This document shows positions 42,368-51,166 of a stretch of DNA of 64,000 nucleotides, piece after piece. The number at the start of each line of letters is the position of its first letter. The first letter of the stretch is position 1. This DNA is from Allomuricauda sp. NBRC 101325 (GTDB taxonomy: Bacteria > Bacteroidota > Bacteroidia > Flavobacteriales > Flavobacteriaceae): NCBI RefSeq assembly GCF_030268205.1, contig NZ_BSQF01000004.1:248001-312000 (forward strand), read 5' to 3'. Under the pieces are notes generated by a model. It made no database searches. It saw nothing but the letters and a program-made list of their open reading frames with translations, and was not told where the DNA came from. A program made the position numbers and the translations under genes.

Positions 42368-42946
42368 ATGGGCAACGAGATCACAGATAATACAAACGAC
42401 ATATTTCAGCGATTAAGGAATGGTGAGGCACTTTCCTTTGATGAGCCAGACTTTTATAAGTTGGCCGAAGTGGCTGAGCGTGCCATGGATATTATGGTGG
42501 ACTTGAACTCATCAAGAACCAATAAGGACATTAGAACGCAATTGAGCAACTTGGTCGGGTATCAAGTGGATGAGAGTACTACCCTTTATACACCATTGAG
42601 TTCCAACTATGGTAAAAACATCAAGCTGGGCAAAAACATTTTCATCAACCAAAACTGTCAAATTCTCGATTTGGGAGGAGTTACCATAGATGATCATGTG
42701 ATGATTGGCCCAAGGGTAAATCTATTATCAGAATCCCATCCCATTGAGCCTGAATCAAGAAAGGTCTTGATCGCAAAACCCATTCACATTAAAAAAAATG
42801 CCTGGATCGGTGCTGGTGCCACCATTCTTCCAGGAGTTACGATAGGAGCACATGCGGTGGTTGCCGCAGGCGCCGTGGTATCCAAAGATGTTCCAGCACG
42901 CACCGTTGTGGCGGGAATACCTGCCAAAGAAGTAAAATCAATTTAA
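42368..42946 (+). CDS. Hexapeptide-repeat O-acetyltransferase, copy 2
   Basis: This 192-residue protein is a paralogue of the 40798 product, with the same order of features: helical N-terminus (IFQRLRNGEALSFDEPDF), YGKNIKLGKNIFINQNCQILDLGGVTIDDHVMIGPRV, catalytic His in SESHPIE, then KKNAWIGAGATILPGVTIGAHAVVAAGAVVSKDVPARTVVAGIPAK. It is a trimeric, cytosolic sugar O-acetyltransferase by family. The gene is 3 bp from the next one, so it is cotranscribed with the exported hydrolase. Confidence 0.9.
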   Translation: MGNEITDNTNDIFQRLRNGEALSFDEPDFYKLAEVAERAMDIMVDLNSSRTNKDIRTQLSNLVGYQVDESTTLYTPLSSNYGKNIKLGKNIFINQNCQILDLGGVTIDDHVMIGPRVNLLSESHPIEPESRKVLIAKPIHIKKNAWIGAGATILPGVTIGAHAVVAAGAVVSKDVPARTVVAGIPAKEVKSI

Positions 42947-42949
42947 AAA

Positions 42950-44008
42950 ATGAGAAAAGTGAAAAACAGAATAATTATTTCAATGGCTGCAATGCTTGTA
43001 TTTGGTATAGCATTCAGTCAAACAAAGTCAAATCAAAAAGTTAGTGAAATGAGTAGAACAGCAGAACAATATACTTTCGAACTTAGTGATCAGGTATCCA
43101 GACAAAGTGTAACATTTACAAACCGCTACGGGATTACCCTAGCTGGAGATTTATATGCTCCAAAAAATACCGATAGTGCAAAATTACCAGCCTTGGCCAT
43201 TAGTGGACCATTTGGTGCGGTAAAAGAACAAGCATCAGGATTGTATGCCAATCAAATGGCACAAAGAGGATTTGTGGTTTTGGCATTCGACCCTTCATAC
43301 ACAGGTGAAAGTGGTGGCGAACCAAGACACGTAGCCTCTCCAGATATCAATACTGAAGATTTTAGTGCAGCCATCGACTTTTTGGGATTGCAAGAAAATG
43401 TAGACCGTGAAAAAGTGGGGATCATCGGAATCTGTGGTTTTGGAGGTTTCGCTTTGAACGCAACTGCAGTGGACAAAAGAGTGAAAGCTGTTGCCACAAC
43501 TAGTATGTATGATATGTCCAGAGTAAATGCCAAAGGTTATTTTGATTCGACCACTCCAGAGCAACGTACTCAAATGTTGGAAAAAATGAGCCAACAACGA
43601 TGGGTAGATGCTGAAAATGGAACAGCAGCTTTATCTGGAGTTGGGTTGCCATCGATAATTACAGGCGATGAGCCAGAATTTGTACAAGGTTATTTTGACT
43701 ACTATAAAACAGATAGAGGTTTTCACCCAAGATCTATTAACTCCAACAGTTCTTGGACGGTTACAACACCGATTTCATTAATGAATATGCCAATTATGTC
43801 GTATATTAATGAGATTTCTCCAAGACCTGTATTGATCATTGCTGGGGAGAATGCCCACTCCAAATATTTTAGTGAAGATGCCTACGAAGCAGCGAACGAA
43901 CCTAAAGAATTGTTGATCATTCCAGGGAAAGTACACACCGATCTTTATGATCGTTTGGATGTAATTCCTTTTGATAAGTTGGAAACTTTCTTTTCAGAAA
44001 ACCTGTAA
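42950..44008 (+). CDS. Exported alpha/beta hydrolase with altered nucleophile elbow
   Basis: The 352-residue protein has a signal peptide (IIISMAAMLVFGIAFSQ) and a YcjY-like alpha/beta hydrolase fold: ALAISGPFGAVKEQ, FVVLAFDPSYTGESGGEPRH, the elbow region VGIIGICGFGGFALNA, PRPVLIIAGENAHS (acid side) and LLIIPGKVHTDLYD (catalytic His). The elbow reads GICGFGG at 160-166, with Phe164 where relatives usually carry Ser in GICxSGG; TTT is one base from the Ser codon TCT. Cys162 could perhaps substitute. The enzyme may be inactive as a standard esterase. Confidence 0.75.
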   Translation: MRKVKNRIIISMAAMLVFGIAFSQTKSNQKVSEMSRTAEQYTFELSDQVSRQSVTFTNRYGITLAGDLYAPKNTDSAKLPALAISGPFGAVKEQASGLYANQMAQRGFVVLAFDPSYTGESGGEPRHVASPDINTEDFSAAIDFLGLQENVDREKVGIIGICGFGGFALNATAVDKRVKAVATTSMYDMSRVNAKGYFDSTTPEQRTQMLEKMSQQRWVDAENGTAALSGVGLPSIITGDEPEFVQGYFDYYKTDRGFHPRSINSNSSWTVTTPISLMNMPIMSYINEISPRPVLIIAGENAHSKYFSEDAYEAANEPKELLIIPGKVHTDLYDRLDVIPFDKLETFFSENL

Positions 44009-44095
44009 GGAAAATAAATAGCTGGTGCCATGGTCAAATTTTAGACTGTGGCACTTTTAAGTTGTGTAAAACCTCAAAAATTCAATCTAAAGTGT

Positions 44096-44557
44096 ATGAA
44101 AGCAATTTTTGTAACTACGATATTGATCGTATTTGGAATGCTATTTTGGTTTTCAAACAACAGAAAGAAAGCACAACAAGAACAAAACACCATTACTGAT
44201 ATGAAACTTAAAATCTCATTTGGTGATACGGAATTGACCGCCACCTTGTACGATAATCCAACTTCAAGGGATTTGATCTCCATGCTTCCGATTACTACGG
44301 AATTGAAAGACTATGCCAGCAATGAAAAAATATTCTATCCTGAAAGAAAATTGACCAAGGATGGCGCACCAGGAGGATACGACCCAAGTAAAGGGGATAT
44401 TACCTATTATGCTCCTTGGGGCGATGTAGCCATTTTTTATAAGGATTTCAGCTATTCATCAGGTCTCATTGGTTTGGGTAGGATTGAGAACAATGGCATA
44501 GAAAAATTGCGATTGGTCGGGAGTCAACCTGTGACTTTTGAGCTGATAGAAGAATGA
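44096..44557 (+). CDS. Cyclophilin-like fold protein with N-terminal anchor
   Basis: From ATG 44096 the protein has 153 residues: a short membrane segment (AIFVTTILIVFGMLFWFS) and a cyclophilin-like domain (Cyclophil_like family). That domain shows LKISFGDTELTATLYDNPTSRDLISMLPITTELKDY, then DPSKGDITYYAPWGDVAIFYKDF, then GLIGLGRIENNGIEKL. No peptidyl-prolyl isomerase active site is evident and the family's role is unknown. In many bacteria this domain sits beside alpha/beta hydrolases or aldo-keto reductases, as it does here. Confidence 0.8.
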   Translation: MKAIFVTTILIVFGMLFWFSNNRKKAQQEQNTITDMKLKISFGDTELTATLYDNPTSRDLISMLPITTELKDYASNEKIFYPERKLTKDGAPGGYDPSKGDITYYAPWGDVAIFYKDFSYSSGLIGLGRIENNGIEKLRLVGSQPVTFELIEE

Positions 44558-44718
44558 TTGGATCTTGATGAATCAGTCATGTTTGATTCTCTTAATTTTA
44601 GATTTGATTTTCATTATCCCCCGCTCTTACCATAGTCGTAACTTGCTGATGTGTTGATTGTTAATGTGATGTTAAATCAATTTAAGATAGGATAAATTGT
44701 TTGTCATATCAGATTAAA

Positions 44719-44734
44719 AAGTCTTTAAAGACTT
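44719..44734. promoter_or_regulatory. Perfect 16-bp palindrome before the cupin/ADH operon
   Basis: AAGTCTTTAAAGACTT is an uninterrupted palindrome 39 bp before the first cupin start codon. It is a good candidate operator for a dimeric regulator, though the regulator is unknown. Confidence 0.45.
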
Positions 44735-44773
44735 AAGCACAAATTAAAATCACTAATCTCAAAAGACTTACAA

Positions 44774-45283
44774 ATGAAAAAAACAACATTGGTATTACTT
44801 TCATCACTTGTTTTCCTTTTTCTAAGCTGTAAAGAAGCTAAGAAAGAAGTTGAAAAAACAACCGCTATGGTTGAAGAGACCACTACCCAGGAAGTGGATG
44901 CCATCTTTCCAAAGGGGCAAAAAGGTCCAGCACAATTTTTTACGGGCGATGCTTACAATTACGGATTGGTACCCATGGATTCCACCTACACCATGCTAGT
45001 GGGCAACGTGTATTTTGAACCAGGGGCAAGAAGTAATTGGCATACGCATGCCGCAGGACAGATTTTGATCATTACCGACGGGGAAGGATTTCACCAAATC
45101 GAAGGACAACCTAAAGAGATCCTTACCAAAGGAAGTGTGGTAAAATGTCCACCAAATGCAAAGCATTGGCATGGGGCAAGCCCAGGTAAAGCCATGCAGC
45201 AATTGTACATAGTGCCCAACACCGAAAAAGGCGTTGTAAACTGGATGGAGGCTGTTACCGATGAACAATACAATGGAAACTAA
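44774..45283 (+). CDS. Cupin domain lipoprotein
   Basis: The 169-residue protein has a lipoprotein signal (Cys19 in LFLSCK) followed by a single cupin. The metal-binding motif is split across NWHTHAAGQILIITDGEG and NAKHWHGASPGKAM, giving His, His, Gln and His as likely ligands. The cupin core is very similar to that of the 46506 protein in the same operon, but this copy is membrane-anchored and that one cytosolic. Cupins of this type resemble cyanohydrin lyase-like and carboxymuconolactone-associated proteins. It is 2 bp before the alcohol dehydrogenase gene. Confidence 0.88.
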   Translation: MKKTTLVLLSSLVFLFLSCKEAKKEVEKTTAMVEETTTQEVDAIFPKGQKGPAQFFTGDAYNYGLVPMDSTYTMLVGNVYFEPGARSNWHTHAAGQILIITDGEGFHQIEGQPKEILTKGSVVKCPPNAKHWHGASPGKAMQQLYIVPNTEKGVVNWMEAVTDEQYNGN

Positions 45284-45285
45284 CC

Positions 45286-46479
45286 ATGAAAGCTAACAAC
45301 AAAAACAACAAATCCAGACGCGAGTTCCTGCAAAAATCAGCTATGGTTGGGGCAGGCGTTACATTGGTGAATCCAATGCAGCTATTTTCACAAGACACAA
45401 ATAATAAAACAATAAACATGGACCAGAATATTAAAACCAAAGGATACGCAGCAACAGATGATTCGGGAAAATTGAGCCCATTCGAATTTGAGCGCAGACC
45501 CGTGGGAGACGACGACATATTAATCGATGTAAAATTTGCCAGTATTTGTCACTCCGACATTCACCAAGAAAAGGGCCACTGGGGACCACAAAAATACCCA
45601 CAGGTTCCTGGACACGAAATTGTTGGTGTCGTTGCCGCTGTAGGTAAAAACGTGACCAAGTTTAAAGTGGGTGACCGCGCTGGGGTTGGTTGTATGGTGG
45701 ATAGTTGTATGGAATGCGATAACTGTACCCACGGCGAAGAGCACTATTGCGAAAGGGGACAGACCTTGTTCACTTACGGATATCCTACGGAAGCAGAACC
45801 TACGGGAATTTCGCAAGGGGGTTATTCCAATAAAATTGTGGTACGTGATCACTTTGCAGTACATATCCCAGAGCACATCAGTTTTGAAGAAGCTGCACCA
45901 TTACTTTGTGCAGGGATCACTACCTATTCCCCATTGATGAAAGCCAATTTTAAAATAGGAGATAAAGTGGGTGTTGCCGGTATCGGTGGATTGGGTCATA
46001 TGGCCATTAAATTGGCAGTGGCCAAAGGCGCTGAGGTGTACGGTTTTACCACATCTGCAGATAAGGCAAAAGATATTTTGTCTTGGGGAGCCAAAGAAGC
46101 GGTTGTTGTGGATTCATTGGATAAACTTCAAGCCTACAGAGGGCAAATGGATTATATGATTTCCACGATACCGTATGCTTACGAAATGTCATCTTACATG
46201 GATTGTGTAAAGCCTAATGGATTTTTTACCCAAGTTGGGGTGCCAGTGGGAGGACAGTACACTATTAACAATTTCAATATGATGTTCAACAGGGTCAACT
46301 ACAACAGTTCGTTGATCGGAGGTATTCCCGAAACCCAAGAAGTGGTGCATTTCTGCGCTGATAATGGGGTAGTTCCTCAAATTGAAGTCATCAATGCCAG
46401 TCAAATCAATGAAGCTTGGGAAAAAGTGGTGAACAAAGAAGCTCGTTATCGTTATGTAATCGATGCGGCCACCTTTTAA
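45286..46479 (+). CDS. Zinc-dependent alcohol dehydrogenase with Tat-type signal
   Basis: The 397-residue protein has an MDR-type alcohol dehydrogenase domain of the YahK/cinnamyl-alcohol class. The catalytic zinc site is CHSDIHQEKGHWG plus GHEIVG, the structural zinc site CMECDNCTHGEEHYC, and the NADP-binding loop GVAGIGGLGHMAIKLA. A twin-arginine leader precedes it (SRREFLQKSAMVGAG). Internal ATG 45418 (MDQNIKTKGYAA) begins exactly at the usual N-terminus of soluble relatives. Export of an NADP-dependent enzyme is odd; both a secreted and a cytosolic form are possible. It lies between two cupin genes. Confidence 0.9.
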   Translation: MKANNKNNKSRREFLQKSAMVGAGVTLVNPMQLFSQDTNNKTINMDQNIKTKGYAATDDSGKLSPFEFERRPVGDDDILIDVKFASICHSDIHQEKGHWGPQKYPQVPGHEIVGVVAAVGKNVTKFKVGDRAGVGCMVDSCMECDNCTHGEEHYCERGQTLFTYGYPTEAEPTGISQGGYSNKIVVRDHFAVHIPEHISFEEAAPLLCAGITTYSPLMKANFKIGDKVGVAGIGGLGHMAIKLAVAKGAEVYGFTTSADKAKDILSWGAKEAVVVDSLDKLQAYRGQMDYMISTIPYAYEMSSYMDCVKPNGFFTQVGVPVGGQYTINNFNMMFNRVNYNSSLIGGIPETQEVVHFCADNGVVPQIEVINASQINEAWEKVVNKEARYRYVIDAATF

Positions 46480-46505
46480 TTGAATTAAAACTTAAAATAT
46501 AAATC

Positions 46506-46904
46506 ATGAAAATCTATAAAAACGGACAAATCCCATCTATGAAAGGGCCAGATGCTTGGTTCACTGGAGATGTGATTGTAGACCCATTGTATCAAAATGT
46601 TGAAAATGTAACTAAAGGCGCTGCAGCCTTGGTCACCTTTGCTCCTGGCGCAAGAACCGCTTGGCATACCCACCCAGCAGGTCAGACCTTGATCGTGCAA
46701 TCAGGATTGGGTTGGATTCAAAAAGAAGGTGGACCCATAGAGGAAATTCGTCCCGGGGACATCGTGTATTTCGAACCAAATGAAAAACACTGGCACGGGG
46801 CTTCAGCAAATAAAGCCATGAGTCATATCGCTATTCAAGAAGAAGTGAATGGTGAGGTGGTAACTTGGATGGAAAAAGTATCCGATGAACAATATTCAAA
46901 ATAA
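46506..46904 (+). CDS. Cytosolic cupin domain protein
   Basis: The 132-residue protein is a single cupin with [54 protein letters not shown], so the ligand set (His, His, Gln, His) matches the lipoprotein cupin two genes upstream. Relatives include the (R)-mandelonitrile lyase-like cupins and proteins fused to carboxymuconolactone decarboxylase. No signal peptide is present. The tautomerase gene begins 4 bp downstream, so the two are almost certainly translated together. Confidence 0.9.
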   Translation: MKIYKNGQIPSMKGPDAWFTGDVIVDPLYQNVENVTKGAAALVTFAPGARTAWHTHPAGQTLIVQSGLGWIQKEGGPIEEIRPGDIVYFEPNEKHWHGASANKAMSHIAIQEEVNGEVVTWMEKVSDEQYSK

Positions 46905-46908
46905 GGAG

Positions 46909-47136
46909 ATGCCACATTTTCAAATTAACCTGCTCGAGGGAAAATCCGAAGAGCAGAAAAAAGAGCTGGTTGCCGAAGTAATCAAGGCAGCCCAAAAAGT
47001 TGTGGGTATGGGAGACGATTCTTATTCCGTTTCACTAGAAGAGTTTAGTGCCGAGGAATGGAAAAACGAAGTATACCCCAATAAAATTATGGCAAACGAG
47101 GATATCTTGGTCAAAAAGCCAGGGTATACCATGTAG
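46909..47136 (+). CDS. 4-oxalocrotonate tautomerase family protein
   Basis: The frame runs further upstream, but only the ATG at 46909 puts Pro directly after Met (MPHFQINLLEGKSEEQKKEL); Pro1 is the catalytic base of this family. An AAGGAG ribosome binding site-like sequence abuts the start codon. The 75-residue length and the mid-sequence SVSLEEFSAEEW fit small tautomerases that convert dienols or enols to ketones. In an operon with cupins and an alcohol dehydrogenase, a role in degrading a small aromatic or enol-type compound is plausible. Confidence 0.85.
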   Translation: MPHFQINLLEGKSEEQKKELVAEVIKAAQKVVGMGDDSYSVSLEEFSAEEWKNEVYPNKIMANEDILVKKPGYTM

Positions 47137-47196
47137 ATTTCACTTGTTCCAATTCTTTGGACACAAGCCAAAAATAAAATTGAAAAAGAAAATTAG

Positions 47197-47235
47197 ACTT
47201 TGGGCAACGGGGAAACTCGATTGCCCAAAGTTTTT
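47197..47235 (+). terminator. Rho-independent terminator of the cupin/ADH operon
   Basis: An 11-bp perfect stem (47197-47207 with 47221-47231) with a 13-base loop and a T tail ends the operon after the tautomerase gene. Confidence 0.85.
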
Positions 47236-47246
47236 AAAAGAAGAAA

Positions 47247-47636
47247 ATGATGAGCACAATATCAAAAACCCTAACAACGGAAGAGATTGAACAAATCGGA
47301 AAGAACGATGATTTTCATATTTCCGTTTTGCATGAAGATGGGGAAACTTACGGAACTTTAACTTGGATTTGGTCAGTGGAGGTAGAGGGCAAACTCTATG
47401 TGCGTGCCTACAACGGAGTAAACTCTAGGTGGTACAAATCTGCCCTAAAGCAAAAACAAGGTAAAATTAAAGCTGCGGGCATGGAGCGAAAAGTTCGCTT
47501 TGAACCTGTTAACGGTCCCTTGAATGAGAAAATCGACCAAGCCTATCGCGACAATTACAGTTCTAGTCCATATTTGGAATCTATGATCAGCGATAGGGCC
47601 AAAGCCGCCACAATGAATGTTGTTGCATTGGCTTAA
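47247..47636 (+). CDS. DUF2255 family protein
   Basis: The 129-residue protein fits DUF2255: an opening helix, DDFHISVLHEDGETYGTLTWIWSVEVEGKLYVRAYNGVNSRWYKSALKQKQGKI in the middle and a charged helix before the end. The fold resembles split-barrel flavin-binding or nitroreductase-like proteins such as Ddn, but function is unknown. It starts 12 bp after the operon terminator and is transcribed in the same direction. Confidence 0.8.
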   Translation: MMSTISKTLTTEEIEQIGKNDDFHISVLHEDGETYGTLTWIWSVEVEGKLYVRAYNGVNSRWYKSALKQKQGKIKAAGMERKVRFEPVNGPLNEKIDQAYRDNYSSSPYLESMISDRAKAATMNVVALA

Positions 47637-47686
47637 AGCTATTTTTATGAAGTTCAATTTAATTTTTGGGATGAGATTTAATTTTT

Positions 47687-47705
47687 AAGTGTTATATTAA
47701 CACTT
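47687..47705. promoter_or_regulatory. Interrupted palindrome upstream of the GH2 gene
   Basis: AAGTGTTA and TAACACTT form an 8-bp inverted repeat with a 3-bp spacer, 27 bp before the GH2 start codon and flanked by TTTAA/TTAAA extensions. It resembles a LacI- or GntR-type operator. Confidence 0.4.
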
Positions 47706-47732
47706 TAAATTAATTGATCAAACTATCGCATC

Positions 47733-49538
47733 ATGTTGAAACTCAAATCCAATCTTGTACTGTTGGGCCTTTTTTTGATGGCCACTTCCATTTTTGGTCA
47801 AGACGTATTCATTTCCAATACCGAGAACAGAAATTTCACCAGTTTAAATGGGAAATGGAAATTTGTTTTGGATCCTTTTCAAACTGGGGGAATGGGAGGA
47901 ATGCCCGTTTATAAAAATTATCAGCCAAAGGATAAATCCGATAGGGTGGAGTATGGGTTCGATAATGGAAAGAACCTTTGGGTGCCCGGTAGCTGGAACA
48001 TTCAATATCCAGAGCTTACCTATTTTGAAGGGAATGTTTGGTACAGAAAAACTTTTGATAAACCAGATAAGACCGAGGGCAAACGTTACTTTGTGCACAT
48101 AGGGGCTGCAAACTATAAAACCACGGTTTCTTTTAATGGCGAAATTCTAGGTCATCATGAGGGTGGCTTTACCCCATTTTCTTTCGAGATAACCGATTTA
48201 TTAAAGGAGAAGGACAACTTTTTAATTATTGGGGTAGACAACGCCCGAGCGGCCGATAATATTCCATCAAAAGTTTCGGATTGGTTCAACCACGGAGGAA
48301 TCACCCGCGATGTCAAACTGATTGAGGTGCCTTCGACCTTTATCAATAATTATTTTCTTTCGCTGGATAAATCAACACTCAACCAAAAAAACAAAACCCT
48401 TAAAGGTAAGTTGGAGCTTACAGGGGGAAATAGACCCAAAACAGCCCGAATCCTTATTCCAGAATTAAAATTGAATCAGGAATTCGATGTTTCTATTGAT
48501 GGCACTACTGAATTTTCAATCAACACTAAAGGATTGGAACTATGGTCACCGAAAAATCCAAAACTATATGAAGTCACTTTAGTGGCAGGAAAGGATACCA
48601 TCAGTGATCAGATTGGATTTAGAACCATTGAAGCGATTGGAAAACAACTAGTGTTGAATGGCGAGCCCATATTTTTAAAAGGTATCTGTTTGCACGATGA
48701 AAATCCATTGCGTAAAGACCGAGCAAATTCCATCGAAGACGCCCAGTTATTGTTGGGATGGGCACAAGAACTGGGCTGTAACTTTTTGCGATTGGCGCAT
48801 TATCCGCATCAAGAAAAAATTGTGAGGTTGGCCGATAAGTTGGGGATTCTACTTTGGGAAGAATTGCCTTTGTATTGGGGAATTCAATGGGATAACCCAG
48901 AAGTATTGGAAAAAGCCAAGAAGCAGTATGCCGAAATGATCAACCGTGATTATAATCGTGCCAGCACCATTATTTGGTCCATTGCCAACGAAACTGCTTC
49001 CATTCCAGACCGAAATGCCTTTTTGGGAGATTTGGCCGATTATATCAGAACCATGGATGATACCCGATTGTTATCCGCAGCAATCAAAAAAGATCAAGAA
49101 TTGGATGGGCATCCCGATAGTGTGTACACTTACAACGATCCATTGATTGAAAAACTGGACATCATCAGTTTAAACGAATATTTGGGATGGTATGGAGGAG
49201 CGCCGGAAGAAACTAGAGGTAAATCCTTTGAATTTGGTTTTGAAAAGCCCGTGATCGTGAGTGAATTTGGGGGTGGAGCCTTGCAAGGTTATTATGCCGA
49301 TAAACAATCCAGATGGAGCGAGGAATTTCAAGAGCATCTGTACAAGGAAAGCTTGGCCATGTTTGATAAGATAGATGGACTTTCAGGAATGGCTCCTTGG
49401 ATTCTTGTAGATTTTATGTCGCCTCTGCGTCAATTGCCAGATGTGCAAGATGGTTGGAACCGTAAAGGACTCATTTCCGAAAAAGGTCAGAAGAAGAAAG
49501 CCTTTTTTGTCCTGCAGGATTATTACAAAAAGAAATAA
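47733..49538 (+). CDS. Glycoside hydrolase family 2 enzyme, exported
   Basis: The 601-residue protein has a signal peptide (to SIFGQ), a sugar-binding/jelly-roll domain (about 30-200), an immunoglobulin-like domain (about 205-300) and a TIM barrel. The GH2 acid/base is Glu420 in IIWSIANET and the nucleophile Glu511 in PVIVSEFGGG. The length and the GLR-like FLRLAHYPH motif fit the beta-glucuronidase/beta-galactosidase-type branch; exact linkage specificity is uncertain. It opens the polysaccharide locus and is followed by a terminator shared with the convergent esterase. Confidence 0.92.
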   Translation: MLKLKSNLVLLGLFLMATSIFGQDVFISNTENRNFTSLNGKWKFVLDPFQTGGMGGMPVYKNYQPKDKSDRVEYGFDNGKNLWVPGSWNIQYPELTYFEGNVWYRKTFDKPDKTEGKRYFVHIGAANYKTTVSFNGEILGHHEGGFTPFSFEITDLLKEKDNFLIIGVDNARAADNIPSKVSDWFNHGGITRDVKLIEVPSTFINNYFLSLDKSTLNQKNKTLKGKLELTGGNRPKTARILIPELKLNQEFDVSIDGTTEFSINTKGLELWSPKNPKLYEVTLVAGKDTISDQIGFRTIEAIGKQLVLNGEPIFLKGICLHDENPLRKDRANSIEDAQLLLGWAQELGCNFLRLAHYPHQEKIVRLADKLGILLWEELPLYWGIQWDNPEVLEKAKKQYAEMINRDYNRASTIIWSIANETASIPDRNAFLGDLADYIRTMDDTRLLSAAIKKDQELDGHPDSVYTYNDPLIEKLDIISLNEYLGWYGGAPEETRGKSFEFGFEKPVIVSEFGGGALQGYYADKQSRWSEEFQEHLYKESLAMFDKIDGLSGMAPWILVDFMSPLRQLPDVQDGWNRKGLISEKGQKKKAFFVLQDYYKKK

Positions 49539-49560
49539 CCACTTATTAAAGTGATCACAA

Positions 49561-49592
49561 AAAAAATGGCAATTGAAAAATTGCCATTTTTT
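49561..49592. terminator. Bidirectional rho-independent terminator
   Basis: A 13-bp perfect stem (49561-49573 with 49580-49592) with A and T flanks lies between the convergent GH2 and esterase genes. Confidence 0.9.
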
Positions 49593-49614
49593 ATATTCAA
49601 AGTTGAGTTAGTTA

Positions 49615-50796
<1,182 letters not shown>

Positions 50797-50965
50797 TTAT
50801 TTATAATGATTTTCAATGTTATGGTTTGTGAGAATGGAGAGCATTAAATGAACTGCCGTGGAATTAATTTGTATTTCAATTGAAAAACGAACAATACTTA
50901 CGATTGCCCTTTTCATAAAACCGATTAAAACTAATTAAGATCTCGGAATACTGTCCTCTTTATTT

Positions 50966-51000
50966 GATACCAGTTTTACCTAATTGGATACCTTTTTTAC
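50966..51000. promoter_or_regulatory. Direct repeats upstream of susC
   Basis: GATACCAGTTTTAC (50966-50979) and GATACCTTTTTTAC (50987-51000) match at 12 of 14 positions and are 21 bp apart, two helical turns. They lie 167-201 bp before the susC start, in the divergent region between esterase and susC, and are a candidate regulator site for the locus. Confidence 0.45.
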
Positions 51001-51166
51001 TGAAAATAAAAAGTTTCATAACAGTACAGAACAGAATAGTTACAATCTAACATTAAGTTAACATTGTACGTAATCCATTGCCTATATGGCAAAAAATGCG
51101 GTCTCGAATTCTGATTTTACTATTGAAGTCGGTTCGAATTTGATTATTAATTAACTAAAACAAACT

